Shown here one piece after another: positions 1 to 6,752 of a stretch of 13,751 nt of DNA. The position numbers and the translations under genes are program-made. Under the pieces are notes generated by a model. That model saw only the letters and a program-made list of their open reading frames with translations, had not been told where the DNA came from and did no database searches. The stretch comes from an uncultured Collinsella sp. GTDB lineage: Bacteria > Actinomycetota > Coriobacteriia > Coriobacteriales > Coriobacteriaceae. Position 1 is the stretch's first letter; each line of letters opens with the position of its first letter. The stretch is from contig URGG01000052.1 of assembly GCA_900547345.1 (NCBI GenBank), forward strand, positions 1 to 13,751, written 5' to 3'.

Positions 1-1
1 C

Positions 2-715
2 GGCTACTATCCCCAGCCGATCGCCATCACCGAGATTGACTCTCGTACCGGTTCGGTGCTGTACCAGCACACCGACAATCCCTCACAGGTGCTTACCGAG
101 GGCGAGGCCGCCGCGGTCACCGATGTTCTGTCCGGCGTCATGCAGGGCGGCGGTACGGGTGCTGCCGGTGCCCTGAGCGTCAACCAGCCCTATGCCGGCA
201 AAACGGGCACCACCGACAACACCACCAACCTGTGGTTCTGCGGCTATACCCCGCAGCTGGCGTGCGCCCTGTGGACCGGCTATTCCGCGGGCGAGATCCC
301 CATCCAAAAATACGGCACAGACCTGCTGGGCGACAGCACCAACCTGCCTGTCTTTAAGCGGTTTATGAACACCGTTCTGACCGGTACCGAGCGCGAGGAG
401 TTTGCGACCGGAACGGCGCCCACCTATAAGAACAACAGCGTCTGGAAGTTCTACGGCACCAACAACACCAAGAAGACGGAGAACGACGACAAGGACAAGG
501 ACGAGAACGAGAACGAAGAGGAAACCACCACTACAACGACTACCACGACGACCACGACCACCGAGACCACGGGCGGCGACACCACCGGCGGCACCGGTAC
601 GACCGGTGGCTCGACGGGCGGCTCCACCGGTGGTTCGACCGGCGGCGATGGCGGCACGCCTACGCCCACGCCCACTCCCGACCCCTCGCCCACGCCTGAC
701 GATACGGTCGGCTAG
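2..715 (+). CDS. Class A penicillin-binding protein, C-terminal part (5' end outside window)
   Basis: This is the C-terminal 237 residues of a peptidoglycan transpeptidase, an enzyme that cross-links stem peptides outside the membrane. The reading frame is open from the left edge, so the start, the membrane anchor, any glycosyltransferase domain and the SxxK and SxN motifs are outside the window. The KTGTTDN motif at fragment residues 67-73 is the KTG box of the penicillin-binding fold, and the following segment (NLWFCGYTPQL, ALWTGY) matches the end of that domain in PonA/PBP1-type enzymes. From about residue 150 the protein becomes low complexity: an acidic/Lys stretch, 13 consecutive Thr, TGG/SGG-like repeats, then TP repeats to the end. 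Such tails are common on actinobacterial and firmicute PBPs and probably lie in the cell wall. Class A rather than class B is inferred from resemblance. A strong terminator follows the TAG stop. Confidence 0.9.
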   Translation, partial: GYYPQPIAITEIDSRTGSVLYQHTDNPSQVLTEGEAAAVTDVLSGVMQGGGTGAAGALSVNQPYAGKTGTTDNTTNLWFCGYTPQLACALWTGYSAGEIPIQKYGTDLLGDSTNLPVFKRFMNTVLTGTEREEFATGTAPTYKNNSVWKFYGTNNTKKTENDDKDKDENENEEETTTTTTTTTTTTTETTGGDTTGGTGTTGGSTGGSTGGSTGGDGGTPTPTPTPDPSPTPDDTVG

Positions 716-737
716 AAATCATCCGGCCATAAGCAAC

Positions 738-778
738 AAGGCCCCCGAACAGCTTATTCAACTGCTCGGGGGCCTTTT
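738..778 (+). terminator. Rho-independent terminator of the penicillin-binding protein gene
   Basis: An 11-bp perfect stem, AAGGCCCCCGA (738-748) with TCGGGGGCCTT (766-776), has a 17-nt loop and runs into TTTT at 775-778. It starts 23 nt after the stop codon of the plus-strand gene. Confidence 0.88.
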
Positions 779-812
779 AGTTTAAAGCGACCTGGCAGGC
801 GGTCTTTATACC

Positions 813-854
813 GGCAAACAAAAAGGGGGTACCGACCCTCGTCGATACCCCCTT
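813..854 (-). terminator. Rho-independent terminator of argR
   Basis: Read on the minus strand, AAGGGGGTA (854-846) pairs perfectly with TACCCCCTT (831-823). An inner CGAC/GTCG stem extends it, and TTTTTGTTTG follows (822-813). It sits about 50 nt after the argR stop. Together with the plus-strand terminator at 738-778 it insulates two convergent genes. Confidence 0.85.
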
Positions 855-903
855 ACAGGCAACTATGTCAGCGCGCACAGGGCCGAGCGCACGACCCGCA
901 CGC

Positions 904-1341
904 CTACTTGCGAGAATTGCTCAGCTTATTGATCAGCGCCTCGAGACGCTCGCCGTCCTCGGCCGTCTGGGCAATAACCAAAATCGTATCGTTGCCGGCA
1001 AGCGAGCCAAGCACATCGGGCAGCTCTGCCGCATCAACAGCGGCGGCGATGCCGGAAGCCGTGCCAGGCTGAGCCTTAATCATAACCAGATTATCGGTGC
1101 GCAGAACGCCCGTTACGAGCTCGGAAACCATACGCTGCAGGTGCAGGTCCTCTGCCAGAACATAGATGCCCTCAGGGAGCTTACGCAGCCCCATATCGGC
1201 AATATCGCGAGAGACAGTCGCCTGCGTGCAATCAAAGCCCATAGCGCGGAGCTCATCGACCAGCACGCGCTGCGTGCGGACGTCCTTATTGCGCACAATA
1301 TCTCTAATGGCATCCTGGCGCCCATTGCGTTTTTTAGCCAT
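904..1341 (-). CDS. argR: Arginine repressor ArgR/AhrC
   Basis: This is a hexameric arginine-responsive transcription regulator of arginine metabolism, 145 residues long, within the usual 145-160. The N-terminal winged-helix DNA-binding domain (about 1-70) carries the family signature QATVSRDI at 40-47. The C-terminal oligomerisation and arginine-binding domain (about 75-145) has the GTASGIA segment at 93-99 and GNDT at 116-119. That last motif is GDDT in E. coli ArgR, so the first Asp of the pair is Asn here. I chose ATG at 1341 because GAGAGAGGG lies just upstream; an in-frame start 11 codons earlier lacks support. No arginine biosynthesis gene is in the window, so its targets are elsewhere. 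It has its own terminator (813-854). A convincing ARG box was not found in its 130-nt upstream region. Confidence 0.96.
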   Translation of the reverse strand: MAKKRNGRQDAIRDIVRNKDVRTQRVLVDELRAMGFDCTQATVSRDIADMGLRKLPEGIYVLAEDLHLQRMVSELVTGVLRTDNLVMIKAQPGTASGIAAAVDAAELPDVLGSLAGNDTILVIAQTAEDGERLEALINKLSNSRK

Positions 1342-1429
1342 ACAAACCCTCTCTCCAAAAGATGGCGGAGACAATCAATCAGTGATTGAATAGTTTAACG
1401 CTATTTGAAGGCTTTTGTGTATAAGAACG

Positions 1430-1467
1430 CATTTCGAAACAATTCTATGCAAATTTGTTTCGAAATG
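1430..1467. repeat. 13-bp perfect inverted repeat upstream of argR
   Basis: CATTTCGAAACAA (1430-1442) is matched by its exact reverse complement at 1455-1467, with a 12-nt AT-rich spacer. It begins 6 nt after the glycosyltransferase stop codon and ends about 90 nt before the argR start. There is no U-tract directly after it on either strand, so it is a poor intrinsic terminator. It could be an operator, an RNA stem protecting the upstream mRNA's 3' end, or a weak terminator. A TATACA box (1423-1418, minus) lies just downstream without a convincing -35. Confidence 0.7.
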
Positions 1468-1473
1468 AGCCGT

Positions 1474-2514
1474 TTAGGCGGTTTTTGCGCCCGTCCGGTT
1501 AAGAAAAGCTGCCAGATGCGTACACATCACGCAGCGCGCGGGCTTGGCGCTGGCGATCGGCCCAAACAACAGACCGAGTCCCCGATGGTTATCCTTGAGC
1601 GCGGCGACCATCTGACGGGTTCGAGGCGCCTCGAGCATATCACGCATGCGGGCGGAACGCTCGATTGACGACACTCCATGCGGGCTCAGACACAAATTCT
1701 CGATGCAGGCGACCAGTCCGGCGAAGTAGAACTTTTGGCTTGCCAGCTTGAGCCGACCACCGCTATCTGCTTCCGAGAGTGAGTCCGCAAGCTCGTCGAG
1801 CGCTCGAGTGTCATCGGATATCCTGGCATACATGGTGGGATCAAAGGCATCTGTAAGCTTAGGTGCCACCGCGTGGAAACAAGCGTCGCCGCAGCCGGAC
1901 ACGAATCGTGCCTGCGAGAGCGCATAAGCCATAAACTCAACCGTACGGTACGCCTTGCCACGCGACAGGCATGCTTCAAACAGCGGACGGCTATACATCA
2001 CGCCAGAGGTCTGAGCGACTAGGCCGCCCAAAATCAACTGAGGCAGCCCGGCCACCATCGAAGATTTGCCATCAATGGAAATATGAGTAGCATCCAAGAC
2101 GCGCGAATGACGCTCGCGATGCGCATCGTATCGATCGAGCGACACCGAGGGGAGCACAATGTCTGCCGCAGTATCGCACGCGATATCGACCATCTTGGAA
2201 AGAGCCTGCGGAGCAAACCACTCATCGGCGTTCATGGCGATGATGTGAGAGCCGCGCGAGGCATCAAAACCGGCACGAAGACAAGCGCCGCGCTTCGCGT
2301 CCTCGACATCAATCAAATCAATATGGATGTCCCTGTCGGCAGCAACTTGAAGCGAATGGCGCACACCGGGCGCAGCATCGTGGCAGACAACGACAATCTG
2401 CAAATCATAGAGGTCTTGGTTCTGGATACTCTCGAGCGCACGCATCGCATAGCTGGGCGAACCTTCTACTACAAGGATCACCGAAAGTCGCGGATGCGAG
2501 CCACGTCGAACCAA
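1474..2514 (-). CDS. Family 2 glycosyltransferase, substrate unknown
   Basis: This is a probable cytoplasmic GT-A fold glycosyltransferase of 346 residues with no signal peptide or membrane helix. The N-terminal LSVILVVEGSP (10-20) is the typical first beta strand of GT2 enzymes. AGFDASRGSHIIAMNADEW (81-99) corresponds to the family's 'A.G.yi.flDaDD' region, with NADE at 95-98 in place of the usual DxD metal/nucleotide site. The C-terminal half is not recognisable to me. The start is TTG: no ATG or GTG is in frame before the upstream TGA, and GAGAGGA sits 8 nt before it. The gene is separated from truA by 160 nt and from argR by 130 nt, and no polysaccharide cluster surrounds it, so the acceptor cannot be guessed. 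The family call is firm; the function is not. Confidence 0.82.
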   Translation of the reverse strand: MVRRGSHPRLSVILVVEGSPSYAMRALESIQNQDLYDLQIVVVCHDAAPGVRHSLQVAADRDIHIDLIDVEDAKRGACLRAGFDASRGSHIIAMNADEWFAPQALSKMVDIACDTAADIVLPSVSLDRYDAHRERHSRVLDATHISIDGKSSMVAGLPQLILGGLVAQTSGVMYSRPLFEACLSRGKAYRTVEFMAYALSQARFVSGCGDACFHAVAPKLTDAFDPTMYARISDDTRALDELADSLSEADSGGRLKLASQKFYFAGLVACIENLCLSPHGVSSIERSARMRDMLEAPRTRQMVAALKDNHRGLGLLFGPIASAKPARCVMCTHLAAFLNRTGAKTA

Positions 2515-2515
2515 G

Positions 2516-2557
2516 TTATCCGTCCTCTCGACAGCAATGAATCAAACTGTCGTTCAT
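2516..2557 (-). other. Possible 13-codon upstream ORF before the glycosyltransferase
   Basis: An ATG-initiated frame encodes MNDSLIHCCREDG and stops with TAA one base before the TTG start of the glycosyltransferase. The Shine-Dalgarno of the larger gene (GAGAGGA) is inside this small frame. A weak GGGGTG lies 4 nt before the ATG. The arrangement would allow translational coupling, but a frame this short occurs easily by chance. No promoter was recognised in 2515-2675. Confidence 0.2.
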
Positions 2558-2675
2558 GGTACACCCCGGCAATAAAAGCAATGAGACACCGGTTGCACTG
2601 CACGCCAAGAACAGATGTTGCACACGCGCAGCCCACAGATGACAGGTGCCGACGAACGGCGCGTCGAGCCCTCCC

Positions 2676-3500
2676 CTAGTCGAGCACGACAAGCTCGGCG
2701 GGATCGTAATCCACGCCCATAAACGTAAGGCCGCAGGCAGGAGCCGTGGGGCCCGCAGCGGTACGATCGCAAGCATCGATGACCTCGCGCATCCACTCGG
2801 GTTCACGGCGATGCATGCCAATCTCGACAAGCGTGCCAACGATCGTACGGACCATCGAATGCAGAAACGCATTGCCCTCGATGGTAAACGTCAGGATGTC
2901 CTCGCCAAACGCAACCTCATGGCCAAACTCGGCGCGCATTACGCAGCGGTGCGTAGGTTTGCCCACGGCAGAGGCAACCTTGCAAAAGCTTTTAAAGTCC
3001 TGCTCGCCCAAAAGCGCAGGGCAGGCGGCCGCCATCGCATCGACGTCGAGGGGATAGCGATGCCACCACACAGCACCGCGTGACAGCACGGGCCGCGCAT
3101 CACGATCGACAATGCGATAGGTGTAAGTGCGAGAGCGCGCGTCAAAGCGCGCAGAAAAGCCCTTACGGGCCCTGTAGACCTCGTTTATGGCGATATCTTT
3201 GGGCAGCAGGGCATCCATAGCCCGCAGCCACCTACGGCGCGTACACGCGAGCTCAGCGTCCGTTACGGGAACGCTGATGTACTGAGCCACGGCATGCACG
3301 CCGGCATCGGTACGCCCCGCGCACGTCAAATCGATCGGGCGGCGAAGCAGCGTCTCGATGGCTCGACGTAGCTCGCCCGCAACCGTCGTCTGTCCCGGCT
3401 GCTCGGCAAATCCGCTATACGACGAGCCATCATAGGCCACACGAAATACGAGCGTGGCGTCAAGCTCGGAAATCGAATTGAAATCAGACGGGGCAGTCAT
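2676..3500 (-). CDS. truA: tRNA pseudouridine(38-40) synthase TruA
   Basis: TruA isomerises uridines 38, 39 and 40 in the anticodon stem-loop of many tRNAs. The 274-residue product has the catalytic signature GRTDAGVHA at 62-70, with D65 the catalytic aspartate. The early RVAYDGSSYSGF (20-31) and the C-terminal FLHSMVRTIVGTLVEIG segment are also typical. I chose ATG at 3500 because GGGAG precedes it by 5-6 nt; a TTG five codons upstream has no ribosome binding site. truA follows rplQ in many Gram-positive genomes. Here a strong terminator stands between them, so expression depends on read-through or on the candidate promoter at 3568-3595. Confidence 0.97.
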   Translation of the reverse strand: MTAPSDFNSISELDATLVFRVAYDGSSYSGFAEQPGQTTVAGELRRAIETLLRRPIDLTCAGRTDAGVHAVAQYISVPVTDAELACTRRRWLRAMDALLPKDIAINEVYRARKGFSARFDARSRTYTYRIVDRDARPVLSRGAVWWHRYPLDVDAMAAACPALLGEQDFKSFCKVASAVGKPTHRCVMRAEFGHEVAFGEDILTFTIEGNAFLHSMVRTIVGTLVEIGMHRREPEWMREVIDACDRTAAGPTAPACGLTFMGVDYDPAELVVLD

Positions 3501-3535
3501 GGGCGCTCCCAACAAACAAGTAACGGTATCGCGAC

Positions 3536-3566
3536 AAAAAAAGAGGGGTACGCGAACGTACCCCTC
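3536..3566 (-). terminator. Rho-independent terminator of the spc-alpha operon
   Basis: On the minus strand GAGGGGTACG (3566-3557) and CGTACCCCTC (3552-3543) form a perfect 10-bp stem around a TTCG tetraloop, followed by seven T (3542-3536). It starts 26 nt after the rplQ stop codon and marks the end of the ribosomal-protein transcript. Confidence 0.95.
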
Positions 3567-3567
3567 G

Positions 3568-3595
3568 AATATAGCCTATGCAGACGGAAAGTCTA
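3568..3595 (-). promoter_or_regulatory. Candidate promoter for truA
   Basis: TAGACT (3595-3590) and TATATT (3573-3568) are spaced by 16 nt on the minus strand. They match the -35 consensus at 4 of 6 and the -10 at 5 of 6 positions. The -35 overlaps the rplQ stop codon, and initiation would fall within or just before the terminator stem. This would explain how truA is expressed past that terminator. Evidence is consensus match only. Confidence 0.35.
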
Positions 3596-4060
3596 CTCAG
3601 CGGTCTCCTCAGCAGGAGCCTCCTCGACGGCCTCGACCTTCTTGGGAGCAGCGGCCTTCTTGGGGGCCGGAGCAGCCTTCTTGGCCTTAGGCGTGCAAGG
3701 CTCGGTGACGAGCTCCATGATAACGATGGGAGCGTTGTCGCCCTTGCGGTTGCCGAGCTTCATAATGCGGGTGTAACCGCCGTTGCGGTCCTGCCACATG
3801 CCCTGGGCAGCCTTGTCGAAGATCTCGGCAACGAGCTGCTTATCGCCGAGCTTGGCGATAGCCAGACGACGAGAGTGCAGGTCGCCCTTCTTGGCCCAAG
3901 TGATGATCGGGTCGACGACCGAACGCAGCGCCTTAGCGCGGGTCTCGGTGGTCTTGATGCGGTCGTTCTCGAAGAGGGCCTTAGCAAGGCTCTTCTTCAT
4001 GGCCTTGGTGTGGCTCGCATCGGTGCCGAGCTTCAGGCCCTTCTTAACGTTGTGACGCAT
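3593..4060 (-). CDS. rplQ: 50S ribosomal protein L17
   Basis: L17 is a large-subunit protein near the exit of the peptide tunnel. The first 120 residues are a standard bL17 domain (MRHNVKKGLKLG start, TETRAKALR at 39-47, NGGYTRIMKLGNRKGD at 93-108). Residues 122-155 form an extra low-complexity tail, first Lys/Ala/Pro and then Glu/Ala, beyond the usual length of about 120. GAGGAG lies 11 nt before the ATG. It is the last gene of the operon, 30 nt after rpoA, and is followed by the terminator at 3536-3566. Confidence 0.98.
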   Translation of the reverse strand: MRHNVKKGLKLGTDASHTKAMKKSLAKALFENDRIKTTETRAKALRSVVDPIITWAKKGDLHSRRLAIAKLGDKQLVAEIFDKAAQGMWQDRNGGYTRIMKLGNRKGDNAPIVIMELVTEPCTPKAKKAAPAPKKAAAPKKVEAVEEAPAEETAE

Positions 4061-4090
4061 GGTCTAGTTTCTCCTCAAATATGCGAAGCA

Positions 4091-5032
4091 TTAAGCCTTC
4101 AGGCTCAGGCCCATGGACTCAAGCTTGTCCTTCACTTCCTCGATCGACTTAACACCGAAGTTACGGATGTTGAGCAGATCGTTCTCCGAGAACTCAACGA
4201 GCTGACGGACCGAGTGAATGCTGGCGCGCTTAAGGCAGTTGTAGGAACGAACGGAAAGGTCCAGATCCTCGATCTGCTTGTCCAGCTCGGCGTTGTCGTT
4301 GGTGACCTCGGGAGCGAAGATCGAAGCCTCCTCCTCGACCTCGGGGGTCTCGGCAAGGTTCATAAAGGCGGCCATATGCTGGTTGATGATATTGGCAGCC
4401 TGGACCACGGCGTCGCGCGGGGCGATGGAGCCGTTGGTCTCGATCTCGAGGACAAGGCGGTCGTAGTCGGTGTGCTGACCGACACGGCAAGCCTCAACGA
4501 GCTTGGCGCAACGGGAAACCGGCGAGTACAGCGAGTCGACGTGGATCACACCGATGGGATCGTTGTCGCGCTTGTTTGCCTCGCCAGAAACATAGCCGCG
4601 GCCATAGCCGATGCGCATGCTCATGGTGAGATGGCCACCCTCGGTGAGCGTAGCAATGTGCTGCTCGGGGTTGACCAGCTCAAACTCGGACGGAATAAAG
4701 AAGTCCGCACCGGTGACCTCGCAGGGGCCGTCAACCGAGATGGTGGCGGTCGCCTCGTCGGTCGTGCCGAGAGCCCTGAAGACAAGACCCTTGACATTCA
4801 GGACGATGTCGGTGACATCCTCGACCATGTTAGGGATGGTCATGAACTCGTGCTGCGCACCATCGATCTGAATAGCCTCGACGGCGGCACCCTCGAGCGA
4901 GGACAGAAGAACGCGACGAAGGGAGTTACCCAGCGTATCGCCGTAACCACGCTCGAGCGGCTCGACGGAGACACGAGCAGACGTCTCGTTGATCTCTTCG
5001 ACCTGAACCTGAGGCCTAATGAATTCTGACAT
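4091..5032 (-). CDS. rpoA: RNA polymerase alpha subunit
   Basis: The alpha subunit dimerises to start RNA polymerase assembly and contacts UP elements and activators through its C-terminal domain. At 313 residues it has the usual length. The N-terminal domain carries RGYGDTLGNSLRRVLLSSL (28-46), the signature of the alpha dimer interface. An acidic linker lies around 230-250. The C-terminal domain has LSVRSYNCLKR (259-269), where R262 and N265 correspond to the DNA-contacting R265 and N268 of E. coli, and NFGVKSIEEVKD (293-304). GGAGG is 6 nt before the ATG. It lies between rpsD and rplQ, as in the E. coli alpha operon. Confidence 0.99.
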   Translation of the reverse strand: MSEFIRPQVQVEEINETSARVSVEPLERGYGDTLGNSLRRVLLSSLEGAAVEAIQIDGAQHEFMTIPNMVEDVTDIVLNVKGLVFRALGTTDEATATISVDGPCEVTGADFFIPSEFELVNPEQHIATLTEGGHLTMSMRIGYGRGYVSGEANKRDNDPIGVIHVDSLYSPVSRCAKLVEACRVGQHTDYDRLVLEIETNGSIAPRDAVVQAANIINQHMAAFMNLAETPEVEEEASIFAPEVTNDNAELDKQIEDLDLSVRSYNCLKRASIHSVRQLVEFSENDLLNIRNFGVKSIEEVKDKLESMGLSLKA

Positions 5033-5064
5033 GTATTACCTCCAGCCTCAGCAGCCCGGATGGA

Positions 5065-5661
5065 CTACTTAGAGTAGAGCTCGACGATGAGCTGCTCGTT
5101 GATATCACCGCTGATCTGCTCACGCGTCGGCAGAGCGAGCACGTTACCAGACAGCTTCTCGATATCGACCTCGAGCCAGCCAGGGACCTCAAAGCGCTCG
5201 GAGGAAATCAGGGCCTCCTTGATGGGGAGGAGGTCACGGAACTTCTCGCCGACAGCGACGACGTCGCCGGCCTTGACGCGGTAGGACGGGATGTCCACGC
5301 GCTTGCCGTTCACGGTGAAGTGACCGTGACGGACGGACTGACGAGCCTCTTTGCGGGTGCGGGCGAAGCCAAGACGGAAGACGACGTTGTCGAGGCGAGA
5401 CTCAAGGATGATCATGAGGTTCTCACCGGTGACGCCGTTCATCTTGCGGGCCTTGTTGAAGTAGCCGTGGAACTGCTTCTCCAGAACGCCATAGATGAAC
5501 TTGACCTTCTGCTTCTCGCGCAGCTGCATGCCGTACTCAGATTCCTTGCGACGGCGCTTGGGCTGACGGATAGATTCCTTCTTGCTGCTGTAACCGAGCT
5601 CAGCGGGATCGATCCCGAGCTGACGGCAGCGCTTAAGAACAGGAGTCCTGTCGATTGCCAT
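5065..5661 (-). CDS. rpsD: 30S ribosomal protein S4 (zinc-free form)
   Basis: S4 is a primary 16S rRNA-binding protein that nucleates 30S assembly and in E. coli represses the alpha operon. The product is 198 residues. The N-terminal domain contains SEYGMQLREKQK (41-52), and the S4 RNA-binding domain has LDNVVFRLGFARTRKEARQ (90-108). The N-terminus holds a single Cys (C12) and lacks the CxxC-type zinc ligands of some S4 proteins, so this is the C-minus form. The start ATG has AAAGGA about 10 nt upstream. It is 19 nt after rpsK. Confidence 0.98.
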   Translation of the reverse strand: MAIDRTPVLKRCRQLGIDPAELGYSSKKESIRQPKRRRKESEYGMQLREKQKVKFIYGVLEKQFHGYFNKARKMNGVTGENLMIILESRLDNVVFRLGFARTRKEARQSVRHGHFTVNGKRVDIPSYRVKAGDVVAVGEKFRDLLPIKEALISSERFEVPGWLEVDIEKLSGNVLALPTREQISGDINEQLIVELYSK

Positions 5662-5680
5662 ATTGATACGATCCTTTCAG

Positions 5681-6085
5681 TTACACGCGGCGACGCTTCT
5701 TGGGGCGGCAGCCGTTGTGCGGAATGGGGGTCTTGTCCTGGATGCTCGAGACCTCGAGGCCAGCAGCCTGGAGGGAGCGGATGGCGGTCTCACGACCGGA
5801 GCCGGGGCCCTTGACGAAGACGGAAACCTTCTTCATACCGTGCTCCATGGCCTGCTTGGCAGCAGCCTCGGCAGCCATCTGGGCAGCGAACGGCGTGGAC
5901 TTACGGGAGCCCTTGAAGCCCACCTGGCCAGCCGACTTCCAGGAAATGACGTTGCCCTGGGGATCGGTGATCGAAACGATCGTGTTGTTGAACGTAGAAC
6001 GAATGTGAGCCTGGCCCACGGAAATGTTCTTACGGTCCGCGCGCTTCAGACGGGCAGCGCGAACGTTCTTCTTAGCAGTAGCCAT
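5681..6085 (-). CDS. rpsK: 30S ribosomal protein S11
   Basis: S11 lies on the 30S platform near the E-site mRNA. The 134-residue product has STFNNTIVSITD (30-41), the KGPGSGRE segment near 92-99 and the basic tail PIPHNGCRPKKRRRV that is characteristic of bacterial S11. AAGGAG precedes the ATG by 10 nt. It is 14 nt after rpsM and 19 nt before rpsD, so the genes are cotranscribed. Confidence 0.99.
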   Translation of the reverse strand: MATAKKNVRAARLKRADRKNISVGQAHIRSTFNNTIVSITDPQGNVISWKSAGQVGFKGSRKSTPFAAQMAAEAAAKQAMEHGMKKVSVFVKGPGSGRETAIRSLQAAGLEVSSIQDKTPIPHNGCRPKKRRRV

Positions 6086-6099
6086 CTATCTAGCGCTCC

Positions 6100-6474
6100 T
6101 TATTTCTTCTTCTTAGCACCGATCTGACGCTTCGGCCCCTTGCGGGTACGAGCGTTAGTGTGGGTGCGCTGGCCGCGGACCGGGAGGCCCTTGCGGTGAC
6201 GAAGGCCGCGGTTGCAGCCGATGTCCATAAGGCGCTTGACGTTCTGGTTGCGCTCACGGCGGAGGTCGCCCTCAACCATGATCTGGTTCTTATCGATATA
6301 ATCGCGGATGGCGTTAACCTCATCCTCGGTGAGGTCCTTAACGCGCGTATCCACGTTAACGTTGCACTCGACGCAAATCTTCGTCGCAGTGGTGCGGCCG
6401 ATGCCGTAAATGTAGGTCAGACCGATCTCAACGCGCTTCTCACGCGGGAGGTCGACACCATTAATACGGGCCAA
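6100..6474 (-). CDS. rpsM: 30S ribosomal protein S13
   Basis: S13 is in the 30S head, where it forms an intersubunit bridge and contacts P-site tRNA. The 124-residue product begins MARINGVDLPREKR and has GLTYIYGIGRTTA (18-30) and the tail GLRHRKGLPVRGQRTHTNAR (90-109). The start codon is TTG, not ATG, with GGAG about 6 nt upstream. The frame cannot be extended in a family-consistent way, and residue 1 matches other S13 proteins exactly. It begins 14 nt after the rpmJ stop. Confidence 0.98.
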   Translation of the reverse strand: MARINGVDLPREKRVEIGLTYIYGIGRTTATKICVECNVNVDTRVKDLTEDEVNAIRDYIDKNQIMVEGDLRRERNQNVKRLMDIGCNRGLRHRKGLPVRGQRTHTNARTRKGPKRQIGAKKKK

Positions 6475-6488
6475 CGTAGTCTCCTCTC

Positions 6489-6602
6489 TTAACCCTGACG
6501 CTGCTTATGACGGGGGTTCTCGCAAATGACGAGGACCTTGCCATGGCGCCTAATGATTTTGCACTTATCGCACATCTTCTTGACCGAAGGACGTACCTTC
6601 AT
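6489..6602 (-). CDS. rpmJ: 50S ribosomal protein L36 (zinc-binding form)
   Basis: This small gene encodes 37 residues, the usual length, of a large-subunit protein. The product begins MKVRPSVKKMCDKCK and ends NPRHKQRQG. Cysteines 11, 14 and 27 and His 32 form the zinc ribbon of the C-plus form of L36. AAAGGA lies 6 nt before the ATG. It sits between infA and rpsM, its usual place in Gram-positive bacteria. The 150-nt gap before it is unusually wide for this operon. Confidence 0.98.
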   Translation of the reverse strand: MKVRPSVKKMCDKCKIIRRHGKVLVICENPRHKQRQG

Positions 6603-6651
6603 CGTTCTTCCTTTCGGTAGCGCTCAAACTACTTCCCTACTATCTACTCGC

Positions 6652-6681
6652 CCAGCCGCAGGCGTTTAAAACTATGGCTGG
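6652..6681. repeat. Short inverted repeat in the infA-rpmJ spacer
   Basis: CCAGCC (6652-6657) and GGCTGG (6676-6681) flank an 18-nt AT-containing loop in the middle of the 150-nt gap 6603-6752. No U-tract follows on the minus strand and no good promoter boxes were found. The rest of the gap shows nothing I can name. Confidence 0.35.
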
Positions 6682-6752
6682 TCTTCACACACAATCCGAC
6701 CGTAGGTTGAGCTAAGCCTGCAGCCGGAAATGGAGTGCGTGTATGCGTGCCG

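Noticed and set aside
550..660. DNA-level tandem repeat in the penicillin-binding protein gene
   Set aside because: The repetition is at the protein level with varied codons, so it is part of the coding tail rather than a separate repeat feature.
1342..1429. An ARG box for argR autoregulation
   Set aside because: An ATTCA half-site and short AATAG/CTATT repeats are present, but no pair fits the ARG box with correct spacing.
2516..2872. A 118-codon minus-strand frame between truA and the glycosyltransferase
   Set aside because: Most of it overlaps truA in another frame; only its last 13 codons, from an internal ATG, were kept as a weak candidate.
3578..5029. A 483-codon open frame on the plus strand opposite rplQ and rpoA
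   Set aside because: It lies antisense across two certain genes, has no family resemblance, is rich in Leu/Val/Asp/Gly as expected from the complement of GC-biased codons, and has no ribosome site.
6603..6752. Promoter or hidden small gene in the infA-rpmJ gap
   Set aside because: No -35/-10 pair better than chance and no frame with both a ribosome site and plausible protein sequence.
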